This document shows positions 48,701 through 64,000 of a stretch of 64,000 nt of DNA, one piece after another; positions within the stretch are counted from its first letter, which is position 1, and the number at the start of each line of letters is the position of its first letter. The position numbers and the translations under genes were made by a program. The notes beneath the pieces are model-generated. The model searched no databases and was not told where the DNA came from. It saw nothing but the letters and a program-made list of their open reading frames with translations. The DNA lies in assembly GCF_027580225.2 (NCBI RefSeq), contig NC_073358.2, positions 27,120,501 to 27,184,500 of the forward strand, in the 5' to 3' direction. Origin of the DNA: Misgurnus anguillicaudatus. Its lineage: Eukaryota > Chordata > Actinopteri > Cypriniformes > Cobitidae.

Positions 48701-51357
48701 TAAGCGGCAAACTAGACGTGAATATGACGCCTCAAATGCGGCTGGTGTGAACCCACAGTTATGCTACGTACACACCAAACGCAGGGCATCACGTTACTCG
48801 TTCTAGATTAACTTGGTGTAACTTCATGTCATGCGAATTTTTCACCCGAGTTGAAGTGCAGAGTGTACAAACTGCACTTCTGTTGTTATTGTCACCCAAT
48901 TCAAAATAATTGCACAGCATGAAATTTGATGCATTTGGTGCACTGTTGGTGGACTGCAATATATTATGCACACTGTAGGTAGTTGAGGAGAACCCTTGCA
49001 CTTTGGATCAAGGTGTGTAAGGATCACCATCCAAATGCCAATCACTTTTCCATCTCTCTCTGAAATACCATAATAATGCATCTCTTAATGTCTCTACAAT
49101 GTATGACTAACTGATGGATCGGTGTCTGTGCAGTAAAGCTGATGCTTTTATTCTTTTATATAATTTGTTCTCCTATCTGTGTAGGAGTGTGTGAGAGAAA
49201 GAGGTGTGTGTGTGTGGAGCAATGTGTGTTAGTACGATGCGTTCCATACCGCCAGCCTCCAGAACATCTCTTGGTTGCCAAGGGAAACAGTGCGATGCTT
49301 CAAATAATATATTTGTGTCTGTAGCACCTTTCACTGCTGGCCTTGGGATATGACCTTAAACGACCGAGTTCAGTGTGCATATCTCTGGATCATGTGATTT
49401 GAATAAAATTATTCCACTTTAATCTTCTTATCTGATACAAAATGTTTTTGCACATGTCACTTTTTTATTTGTGTAGATTTTCGACAGAGCTAAAATGCAT
49501 TCAGTCTGTCTAAAAGTTGGTTAAATCAGCACATTTTGGTTTCTCTTTCTGTATTTTTGTTGACTTGGCACTAATGCACAGAATCACTGATTATGAAAAT
49601 GTTTAAAATTTAGGATTAAGCTTCAGGGTTCCTACGGGTGATTGAAATCCTTGAAAGTTTGTGAGTCTGGTGGAAAACATTCAAGGCCCTGGGAAGTTTT
49701 TGAAAATATACATACATGGATACAGGTCATTGAAAGTGCTTGAATCTATTTTATGCAAGATGTTTTCTGGAAAAAAATCCATATTATTCCCTGTGTAGTG
49801 TAGAATAATATCATAAAAATTCTAGACTTTTTAAGCACAAATGCTAAACTGTTCGCTTTAAATGCTTATATCTTCTGTATGCGAATGTTGATTCATACCA
49901 AAATGCTTTTTTTGCATAGTTGTGTTTGACACATCTTGGGTTACTTATGTCACTGTTGTTCCCTGAGAAGGGAATGAGACGCTGCATCTCTCTTGCCATA
50001 CTTTCTGCGTCCCTATAACACGTCTTTGGCAATATTTTAGATAGCGATATACTTCCTGGCTCCCGCGTCACCCTGTCTTTGTCAGTAAGCTTCACCATTG
50101 GTTGAATTTGATATACACATTCAGACACATTTACCCTTGGGGGCGTCCCCAAAGTGTCACCGTAGTGACACAGCGCGAGTTCCCTCAAAGGGCACTGTAA
50201 CAATGTATCTTTAATGGTAACACGATGTAACCTTGCTCTCAATTGAAATGTGTCCCCCCATTTAGTCCCTGAATTTGAGGGTGTTGGGCCTGGAGAGTCC
50301 TTGAATTTGAAGTTAACTAAGGTGTGGGAACCCTGAATCTTAAAGTATGAAGATATTTACAGTATGTGAAATGTGTTTTAGGTTTGAAATAATAAGAATT
50401 TAGACTAAACAGTTTTTCTCTCCCTTATAAAATACAGTGTGCTTCTCGGAGCGAAATCTGACCCAACTCTCAACATTGACGATCCAATTAGTGATCATTT
50501 CTTCAACAACGTTTGGAACAAAATTGCCCAATCAAATGCTGACATCTATGAACAGGTGAGAAACAGAGCTTGTATTCTCAGCAGTAATATGAATACACTC
50601 CCCATCTATCTGATGTCCTTTATTCAAGGTTTTTATTTACATTTACTGTGCATCAGTGTTGGAATTGGGGGTGGGGGCTTGGGGGTCCCGGACCTCATAA
50701 GCATTGAGGGACCCCCTATAAAGCACAAAAATATGAATATGGGGGAGCTTTCTGTTTTTTATTAAAATACTACATAAATGTAAAATTCTTATGCTGTGCC
50801 ACCACAAAGTGATAAATGTAAACTCTCAAGTCTTAGCTAGGGGACCCCTATAATCTTTGACATAATTTGAATACACTGGATGCGTGTCTAAACTATGACA
50901 AGACCTTTAATTATTGTAATTTGCAGGTTCTAAGTAGTCCTGCAATACTATAGCACAACACCCATATACTTCTCTTGTAACATAACCCATATATTTACAC
51001 TGACAATGCTAATCTCTGTTATTTCAACGTGGCTGTTGGAGTACTTTTGGATTATATTTCCAAGATGTTTCTTAGTTTAAAATAAACATTGGATTGTGTC
51101 ATCTTTGCCTTTGTCTCCTCTTCGTGTTGCAGGTCTTCCGATGTCTTCCTCTGGACTCCATTCGCAACTTGCGTGAGCTAGTGGACCATGTGAATGCAAG
51201 AAAAATCAGCCTTGCCGACCCCGAGAAAGCCAAACAAGAACTTCAGGCCGTCAGGGGCATCCTGGTCCATTTCCCGTTGCACTTCCTGTGCGGGGAGAAC
51301 CTGCTTCCACCGCTTAAAAGCAAAGAAGGAATGGTTCCTGTGGAGGTGTGGACATAG
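23256..51357 (+). CDS. pld2: Phospholipase D2, 24 coding exons, 939 codons
   Basis: Exons: 23256-23361, 25340-25467, 27812-27954, 28072-28150, 28779-28844, 29304-29362, 29470-29604, 34039-34149, 35212-35355, 35467-35550, 35757-35835, 35962-36072, 38603-38791, 39316-39478, 39745-39863, 39952-40065, 40164-40268, 42503-42591, 45752-45865, 45973-46022, 46502-46636, 46818-46971, 50438-50555 and 51133-51357. All have GT/AG ends and compatible phases. The enzyme hydrolyses phosphatidylcholine to phosphatidic acid and choline at membranes. A PX domain (about 55-185, with [13 protein letters not shown]) is followed by a PH domain (about 195-310, with [16 protein letters not shown]), HKD motif 1 at H433-K435-D440 and HKD motif 2 at H761-K763-D768, then GSANINDRS and the family C-terminus [10 protein letters not shown]. 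The loop insert of PLD1 is absent, so PLD2 is preferred; human PLD2 is 933 residues. The frame is open from the start ATG back to the acceptor, so an upstream in-frame start is possible. Confidence 0.95.
25561..26458 (+). mobile_element. DNA transposon with TAGCCTG...CAGGCTA ends and 9-bp duplication, carrying a helicase fragment
   Basis: The segment starts TAGCCTGGGTGCC and ends ACGTCAGGCTA. It is flanked by CAATTTTAT (25552-25560) and CAATTTTCT (26459-26467). Removing it plus one flank restores the expected arm of the host element. Nine-base duplications are typical of Mutator-like elements and are also known in Merlin-type elements; no transposase is visible, so the superfamily is undecided. 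Confidence 0.65.
25771..26129 (+). pseudogene. Truncated RecQ-like helicase gene inside the transposon
   Basis: An open frame at 25771-26088 encodes 105 residues with a charged N-terminus ([20 protein letters not shown]), the words DVFAILP and [13 protein letters not shown], and then a stop. In a shifted frame the sequence continues as [13 protein letters not shown] (to 26129), a DExH Walker B motif of superfamily 2 helicases. The resemblance, from memory of the family, is to a multicopy RecQ-like helicase group of fish genomes. The ATP-binding loop expected after FAILP is missing, apparently by an internal deletion. With the frameshift, the deletion and no helicase C-lobe, this copy is inactive. 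Confidence 0.6.
28990..29180. mobile_element. Short hAT-like element in pld2 intron 5
   Basis: The left end (AGAGATGTGCATTTATGTGC) and the right end (GTACTCGTGCCCATCCCT) are inverted in their outer bases. They enclose ACGAGTACTCG-type palindromes. The flanking T-rich sequence (ATATTTTTTT on both sides) may be the duplication. It is non-coding. Confidence 0.5.
30639..31491. mobile_element. hAT-like element with a second element nested in it (pld2 intron 7)
   Basis: The outer ends are TAGGGCGGCAACGATTAATCG and CGATTAATCGTTGCAGCGCTA. The flanks CATAGAGT and CATACAGA agree at 6 of 8 positions. The nested element at about 30980-31422 has ends CTGCGTCCGAAAACTC and GAGTTTTCGGACGCAG. Neither encodes a protein. 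Confidence 0.6.
32105..33030. repeat. Partial TTAA-type element and other old repeat sequence in pld2 intron 7
   Basis: Sequence from 32105 (AAAGGGATAATTCACCCAAA) matches the left end of the family at 15940 but has no matching right end. What follows to 33030 is not assigned to a family. Confidence 0.45.
33350..33780. mobile_element. TTAA-type element related to the one at 279-772, other orientation
   Basis: It begins TTTAAAGGGGACCAGGAGAC and ends TCATGATATGTCCTTTTTAAA. Interior words such as GTTTACTAAAACTAAGTTAC are the reverse complement of sequence near 382-408. It lies in pld2 intron 7. A further partial relative is at about 33160-33320. Confidence 0.65.
36694..36888. mobile_element. Solo end of a Tc1-like element
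   Basis: The sequence starts TACAGCGGGGAAAATAAGTA, a known type of fish Tc1 terminus, and runs about 195 bp. No second terminus or transposase is present, so this is a deletion remnant. Confidence 0.6.
36949..38047. mobile_element. hAT-like non-autonomous element, about 1.1 kb
   Basis: The ends are TAGGGGGGGCACGGTTCA and TGAACCGTGCCACCCCTA. Flanks TTGCCACT (36941-36948) and TTGCCCAT (38048-38055) match at 6 of 8 positions. The subterminal region has repeated CGGTTCGGTTCG-type motifs. No transposase frame is visible. Confidence 0.7.
38875..39145. mobile_element. Tc1-type MITE in pld2 intron 13
   Basis: The inverted ends are CAGTACTGTGCAAAAAGTCT and AGACTTTTGCACAGTACTG, flanked by TA on both sides (38873-38874, 39146-39147). 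It is 271 bp long and non-coding. Confidence 0.85.
40895..41584. mobile_element. DNA transposon with TAGTCTC...GAGACTA ends and 9-bp duplication
   Basis: Flanks CATTCACAC (40886-40894) and CATTCAGAC (41585-41593) differ at one base and match the 5' boundary word of the tandem repeat that follows, so the element landed in that repeat. The left end is TAGTCTCGCGTAGCCAGACC and the right end is GACGTCTGAGGCTGAGACTA. No coding frame is recognised. Confidence 0.65.
41585..42272 (+). repeat. Two tandem diverged copies of a CGAC-rich repeat (about 320-370 bp each)
   Basis: Copy 1 starts CATTCAGACTAGCAGCGAC (41585) and copy 2 CATTCAGACCATAAGCGA (41906). Shared words include GTAGCAGAGCGAC, GACCGTTGGC, CTCTCGTCAGTTA and GGAGTGGACGGTA. 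Both end near GACAAAGTCGCTT plus AATGTG. It is non-coding and lies in pld2 intron 17. Confidence 0.7.
42806..43333. mobile_element. ACCGTATTTTCCGGACTATA-type element, copy 1 (pld2 intron 18)
   Basis: The left end is ACCGTATTTTCCGGACTATA and the right end is the inverse, CATAGTCTGGAAAATATGGT. The subterminal word AAGTCGCA(C) is repeated in both arms. Copy 2 is at 57027-57472 in mink1 intron 1. Confidence 0.75.
43593..45323. mobile_element. hAT-like element with perfect 8-bp duplication (outer shell of a triple nest)
   Basis: ACTAGCAG flanks both sides (43585-43592 and 45324-45331). The ends are GGCTTTGAACC and the inverse GCTTCAAAGCC(T). The subterminal parts carry GTTCCGAAC-like and GGTTACCG-like repeats. 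It contains the TTAA element at 43845-44561. No transposase is visible. Confidence 0.8.
43845..44561. mobile_element. TTAA MITE of the AGGTGCAGTGTGTA family, itself interrupted
   Basis: TTAA is at 43845-43848 and 44558-44561. It is in the opposite orientation to the copy at 10420-10791. A further TTAA element occupies 44059-44383 (TTAA at 44055-44058 and 44384-44387), with ends AGGGACACTTCACCC and GGGTGAAATTCTCCT. Confidence 0.75.
45679..45741 (+). repeat. TC microsatellite serving as the pyrimidine tract of pld2 exon 19
   Basis: About 60 bp of nearly pure TC end 10 bases before the acceptor (GTGTTGGTATAG, exon from 45752). No other pyrimidine run is available, so the microsatellite itself provides the polypyrimidine tract. 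Long Arg-Glu frames here are artefacts. Confidence 0.8.
46147..46377. mobile_element. MITE with GGGGCGGTTTCCCAGACAGG end (pld2 intron 20)
   Basis: The left arm GGTTTCCCAGACAGGGATTA with CTAGTCCTAAACTAAAAT and the right arm TTAAACTAAGACCAGTCCCT with GTCCAGGAAAGC are inverted and imperfect. It is about 230 bp and non-coding. Confidence 0.6.
47021..47175. repeat. Partial TTAA-type element (family of 279-772)
   Basis: It starts TTTAAAGGGGACATTTCACA and includes AGATAATTTATTATAACGTG, which matches the other copies, then stops without a right end. Confidence 0.5.
47342..48767. repeat. GC-rich tandem repeat block in pld2 intron 22
   Basis: The block opens with a 67-bp unit repeated twice (47342 and 47409; CCAGCCACGGTAGAGGCGTC). 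It ends with two 294-bp units (48180-48473 and 48474-48767) sharing TCTGGAGGTCTTGCGGC, GAGGCGTTTAGCGCGG, AGTGACGTGATTACAGGAA and GAAGCCCCTCCCATGAC. The middle (about 47560-48170) is a diverged relative with extra sequence. The ends are variations of GCTGGTGTRAA / GCTGCATTCAGACC, suggesting an amplified transposon core. Frames here are non-coding by-products. Confidence 0.7.
49626..50330. mobile_element. CAGGGTTCCTAC...GGGAACCCTG element with a nested repeat (pld2 intron 22)
   Basis: The left end is CAGGGTTCCTACGGGTGATT and the right end AAGGTGTGGGAACCCTG, with CCTTGAA/TTCAAGG words in both arms. A second repeat (about 49925-50225, GTTGTTCCCTGAGAAGGGAA) appears nested. I could not find a clear target duplication. 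Confidence 0.55.
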
Positions 51358-51514
51358 CAAGCAGGAGTACAGTGTCAAACTGTACAATAAAACCAAAGAT
51401 GAAAGACAAAACAGTGTATCGTACATCATCTGAGCTTACTAAGGAAGAAGCTACTACGTCGCAGAATGATAAATACACTTGTCTTTCAGTTTAACCACTA
51501 ACCACAGTACAGCG

Positions 51515-51945
51515 TACTAACACACGACAAAGTTGTACAAGAATCTAATCGTATCTATGCCAGAAGTACACTATGCACCTTGAAAATGATGTGAAAATAA
51601 CATTAATTCATTACATAGATAAAATATAAATGACGTAGATGTTCTCTAATCCCCATGTACTAACACATGATCATGTGCAAATATATAAGCACCTTCATGC
51701 CAGAGGTACATAATGCACTTTGCAAGTTATATGAAAATAATGAAATAACATTCAAAACATAAAGATGAGGCAGGAATAAATAGATACTCTCTAATGCCTA
51801 TACTAACACATGATAATAAGAAAAAATATACCCATGCCAGTAGAAGACATTGCACTTTAGAAGTTATGAAATAACAATTAAACAATATTTAGGTTATTGT
51901 ATAGGAAAAAATAGAAATTACATATGTTCTAATGCTCTTTATGGT
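51515..51945 (+). repeat. Three tandem copies of a 143-bp A+T-rich unit, 3' of pld2
   Basis: Units begin with TACTAACACA at 51515, 51658 and 51801, a spacing of exactly 143 bp each time. Shared marks in the same order are ATGCCAG, the word TGCACTTT or TGCACCTT, ATGAAAATAA or close, and TTCTAATGC or TCTCTAATGC at the end. The copies have diverged considerably. They lie 158-590 bp after the stop, so they are probably in the 3' UTR or just past it. A possible poly(A) signal AATAAA is at 51386-51391 and another near 51774. Confidence 0.75.
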
Positions 51946-54498
51946 CTTTAATTTAATGATCTATATATATATATAGATGGCAGAGAATGTGCTGCATATT
52001 GACGGCAGAATGAGAGAGGAAGGAAGAGATGTAAGGGTGAGAAAAAGAGAGAGAGCAAGTGGAGTATTTTTGATGACCGAGGAACAGAACGTACATTTAT
52101 TGTTGTGAATGTGTGTGGGTGGATGGCATTGCTTTACCTCCTTTCCCCTCTCTTTATTTCTCTTTCTTGCGTGCACTACACCTCAATGCGGTGGCAGCAA
52201 ATCTGTCAGAACATTTGTGGTTGTTATGGTGACGGGTATAAAGAGCCGACTTGGTCTTGGCTGCTGAAGGAGATCGAGAACGAACGAAAAAGAGAGAGGA
52301 AGAGATAGTGAAACAGGAAAAAATAGATTAACTGTAAATCTGAAGACAAAAAACTAGGATAAGATACTTGGTAAGGTAAATTGTGTAATGTTTTTTGAAA
52401 CAGGTAGGGGGAGGTGTTATGGGGATCAAGGTGGGGCAGCAAACAGTAAGATATTCAGGGGGAGTCTCAGCTCCAGATTTATCACCCCCATCACCATGAC
52501 AACCAGGAGAAATTGTTATGTAATAATGTCAGCGGTCCAGAAGATTCCACTTTCTGCTTTTGGAGGGGTGTCAAAACATGTGGAGCATACTGCCAGAAAA
52601 GCTAATTTTGTCTGATTTGAACTTTTACTTTAAACTTTACTAAAAATGTTATTACTAATATGCCTGCAGAATGCTGTACAAATTGTATGGAATGTTGTAT
52701 GTGACCTTTATTGAATATGAAGAAAATGTGTAGATTTTAACCACTATATTGCCATGATGTACTGTTACATTCCAATCGCATATCAACCAATCACGTTTCC
52801 TTTTTATAAACGGACAAATGTTATTTTTAAAATCACTGTGTGTACACTTTCAGACATTTTAATGTATCAATCTGCTTTTGAATATTTTTACATTTTTCAT
52901 GTACGTATGCTTTATTTAAAAGCATACAGAACTGTTAAAACTACTGTTAAAACACTACTAATAATTAAAATCAATATTGACTAACACTATCTGTGTGTTA
53001 TTACAACGTAAAAGTGTGTGTGTGTGTGTGTGCGCGCGTGCGCTCGCGCGCAACATAAAGGCACGTACATGTCTTCAAACATCTTCTAAAGTAACATCGG
53101 CCTTTATAGCGCTTTTATCTTTGTGAAAGTTTTGTTAAGATGAATAATTTCAATATATTCACTTCTGCCAATACGCGTTTATGATTTTTGTGGTGAAATA
53201 AATCTGTACGGCAGCTTCTGTTGTACAGCGAAGGTAGCTTTATCCTTGCACCACCTGTCTCTATTCCAACTCACTCAGGTAGTTTGTCCCTGCTGTAGCA
53301 CCGTAGCGCTTCTTCCACAGTACAGGAAGACTAGAGTGAGAAGTATGGGAGGAGAAAAAAAGAAAACGCTTGGAAAATAGTGCTGTGTGTTTGCAGTGGG
53401 GGACGTCATAGCCCGAACACAGAAGTAGGAATAGGATCATACCAAGACACTGTGGAGAGAGAGAAGTTGAATCTAAAAAAAGCAAAACATAAGACATTAC
53501 ACAAAACGGACAAAGTTGATTTTCTTAAAGTCCCAAGGCGCCTCGTTAGAGAATATGTGAAACGTAATATTTGTGAATCGTGACCATCGCAGGCCCGCTC
53601 TGAGTGAAAACAAGGGACTGTTTATGATTTCCCGTTCTTCCCCCTCTTCTTCTCTCCAACAAATCGGCGGAGGTTTTGCGCACAACCGGGAGGCGCCGCT
53701 GACTGACGGCAGGAGGGAATGAAAGTTTTCCAGGCGGGCGGAATATTATTCGACGTAAACACTTCTTGATTTTGACAACGGTGTCGCGTATTTCAATCTG
53801 ATACGCGTTTTGGAAAACTGGGGCCAGTTGTTTAGGCGACTGCTGACATCGAAATCCAGTTAGAAATCCTGTTTAAGGCGTGTGCGTGGGTTGCGCCGAA
53901 CATGACGGTTGTGGCAGATTGACGCGGATATCACGAGCGCAGCTGTTTTGGACCCAGGCGTCCTATCTAAAGTTGTAGCTTTTAATTAAAATATTTCGGA
54001 TTATACTGCATGTGAATCTATAAATCTTATATTTTGACAGTTGTAGGTTTGGCTTAGTTTACGCAGTACTGCCAGTATGAGTGTAGAGAGAGAGCGCAGA
54101 GTGGCACATCTGATCGGATCCGAGCAGCGCTTCGGGCTTGTGTAAATGTTGCCATGCAATCTTTAGGATTATAGGGTGAATCGCAAGTATTTATCATCTA
54201 TAAATGCCGTCCAGGCTCTCGATCATCTCCTGCTAACGTTCGTCTGAAGAACAAGATCACTTTGCACTGAAGACCCTCTTGTTGTCCGCTAAAAATATTT
54301 TATGGGCAGAAATCCTGCAGCTGTTTTCGCACTCGGTTAAACTGGCGGCGACGGGCACAAGCCAAATGTTTCTCCAGGAAACTCAGAAGTTTTTATGAAC
54401 CGTAAAATAAACATTGTGGAAAATCAATCACAATATCGAAGCTGGCGATTTGGAGTACGCATTTTTAATCGTCGCTGCCTTGGGAAACTGCTGTAAAA
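51946..54498 (+). promoter_or_regulatory. Intergenic region and mink1 promoter/leader
   Basis: From 51946 to about 53000 I see no gene. At 53015-53051 a GT run passes into GCGCGCGTGCGCTCGCGCGC, an alternating purine-pyrimidine stretch able to form Z-DNA. From about 53600 to 54498 CpG density rises, as expected for a housekeeping-type promoter and 5' UTR of mink1. This stretch has about ten upstream ATGs. The transcription start is not determined. Confidence 0.5.
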
Positions 54499-62566
<8,068 letters not shown>

Positions 62567-62691
62567 TGAAGGAAAAATGCAATATTTTGTTTGGTGTAAA
62601 TACTGTACATCTTGTTACGTTAATAACAAATGATCTTGTAAGATAGGCTCCTATTAGTGTTCTTAGAAAAAACTGTAATGTATGCTAATAT

Positions 62692-63379
62692 TAGGGTTGC
62701 ACGATAAATCGCATGTGATTTGTACAAAGCCGTAGTTCCCCTACAAGCCATGCCATATCGCATTAGGGATGCTTAACAATTAATCGCGATTAATCTATAG
62801 CAGAATAAAAGTTTTTGTTTACTTCATATATGTGTATGAACTGTGTATAATAACTTTGTATAAAAAAATGCACACACATGCATGTATATATTAAAGAAAT
62901 GTTTACATGTTTATATACATTTGTATATTTATGTATAATTTATATTATACACTAGTCAACATTTGAAGTGGATCAAAACCATTCCTAAAAGTTGTCTTAA
63001 AACCAATACCCAGTACCCATTCTTGTCTAAGGACAACTTTGATGAATGTTTTTGATCCACTTCAAATGTTGACTAGTATATATAAATATAAATACTTAAT
63101 ATATATATTTAAAAAATCTTAAAATTTAACATGCATGTGTGCATATTTATATATACATAATTATTATACACAGTTTACACACATTTATGATGTAAACAAA
63201 AACTTTTATTCTGCTATAGATTAATCGTTAAGCATCCCCGATTGTCAGTGAAATAAGGTTTTGTGTAGTAAATGCCGCTCCATCTGAATGCAGGTGATGG
63301 CGATTTACTACTAATCAAGGAACTGGCTTTACTAACAAGATACACATGACTATCACATATGATTTATTGCGCAGCCCTA
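62692..63379. mobile_element. hAT-like element, outer shell of a triple nest (mink1 intron 2)
   Basis: Outer ends are TAGGGTTGCACGATAAATCGC and ATGATTTATTGCGCAGCCCTA. An inner element at 62764-63239 has ends TAGGGATGCTTAACAATTAA and TAATCGTTAAGCATCCCC. The innermost, 62951-63077, has 27-bp near-perfect inverted ends beginning ACTAGTCAACATTTGAAGTG. No proteins are encoded. Confidence 0.7.
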
Positions 63380-64000
63380 GTGGATATTGTACATATTGTT
63401 GTGAGTAATGAATGATGTCAGTGGTGGTAACAAAAAAGAGAAAAAGAATCAGTTTAATAGTCACGACATTATTACGAAAAAGTATTTTAACAGAAAAAAA
63501 AAATACATTTCACCTTATAGGAACCACGTGGATCTCTAACACTTGTAATGTCATTGTACTTAAAGACTGTAGTGTAGTGATTTAACCTTTCAGACCTCTG
63601 TAATTACTGCATTGTATGATGACTTGAGCTATCTTATCAGAGTTTGTAGGGTGTAATTTATACTTCAGGCTTTATTGTTGGGGAAATGTGTAATTTGTAG
63701 CCTGATGTGAGGATATAGTTTATACAGTGATGTATACGTTTGTAGTTTGATAGTTTAGTTGTAGTCCATCTTAGCTTTAATGTTGTGTTAGATTCTGAAT
63801 TTGGGTAGGATGCTTTTTGGATGTTGCTATTAACAATCTATGACATTACAGAAACAAGCTGGGAAAAATAAAAATAATTAATAAAATAAATTTTATTTTA
63901 TGTGGAAAAGGGAGGCTGCTAGGGAAATATTTTCAGTTAGATTAATGTACTGTATTGTATTTTTTGTACATGAGTATTAATATAAGATAGAAAACAATTT

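Overview
The window is vertebrate nuclear DNA, almost certainly from a ray-finned fish and probably a cyprinid. The evidence is small exons with GT/AG introns, four genes that neighbour one another in vertebrates (human 17p13.2 carries GLTPD2, PLD2, MINK1 and CHRNE), and introns packed with the short DNA transposons typical of carp and zebrafish relatives (TTAA-flanked elements, hAT-like elements, Tc1-like copies, tRNA-type SINE pieces). There are no operons, bacterial genes or CRISPR arrays. The species call is inference.

Layout: (1) 1-2713, minus strand: first four coding exons of a membrane-anchored glycolipid-transfer-domain protein (gltpd2-like); the gene runs off the left edge. (2) 8120-16721, plus strand: a complete 12-exon muscle nicotinic acetylcholine receptor epsilon subunit gene (chrne), 517 codons, whose fifth exon lacks a normal AG acceptor. 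(3) 23256-51357, plus strand: a complete 24-exon phospholipase D2 gene (pld2), 939 codons, with PX, PH and two HKD catalytic motifs; a non-coding first exon may end at 19188. (4) 54499 to the right edge, plus strand: the first two coding exons of a Misshapen/NIK-type Ste20 kinase (mink1), reaching the glycine-rich ATP loop. Exon phases were checked by hand and close without a frameshift in all four models.

Most of the rest is transposon-derived. Many insertions are nested two or three deep and their target duplications can still be read: 9797-10944 (chrne intron 3), 25539-27262 (pld2 intron 2, carrying a broken RecQ-like helicase gene), 36348-38430 (pld2 intron 12), 40886-42272 and 43593-45323 (pld2 introns 17 and 18), and 62692-63379 (mink1 intron 2). 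Tandem repeats occur at 41585-42272, 47342-48767 and just downstream of pld2 (three copies of about 143 bp, 51515-51945).

The genes are unrelated in function: lipid transfer, neuromuscular transmission, phosphatidic-acid signalling and a MAP4K-type kinase. They share conserved chromosomal neighbourhood, not a pathway. The most unusual points are the non-AG acceptor in chrne, the helicase fragment in an element with a 9-bp target duplication, and a second element in the same gene with the same TAG...CTA ends and 9-bp duplication.
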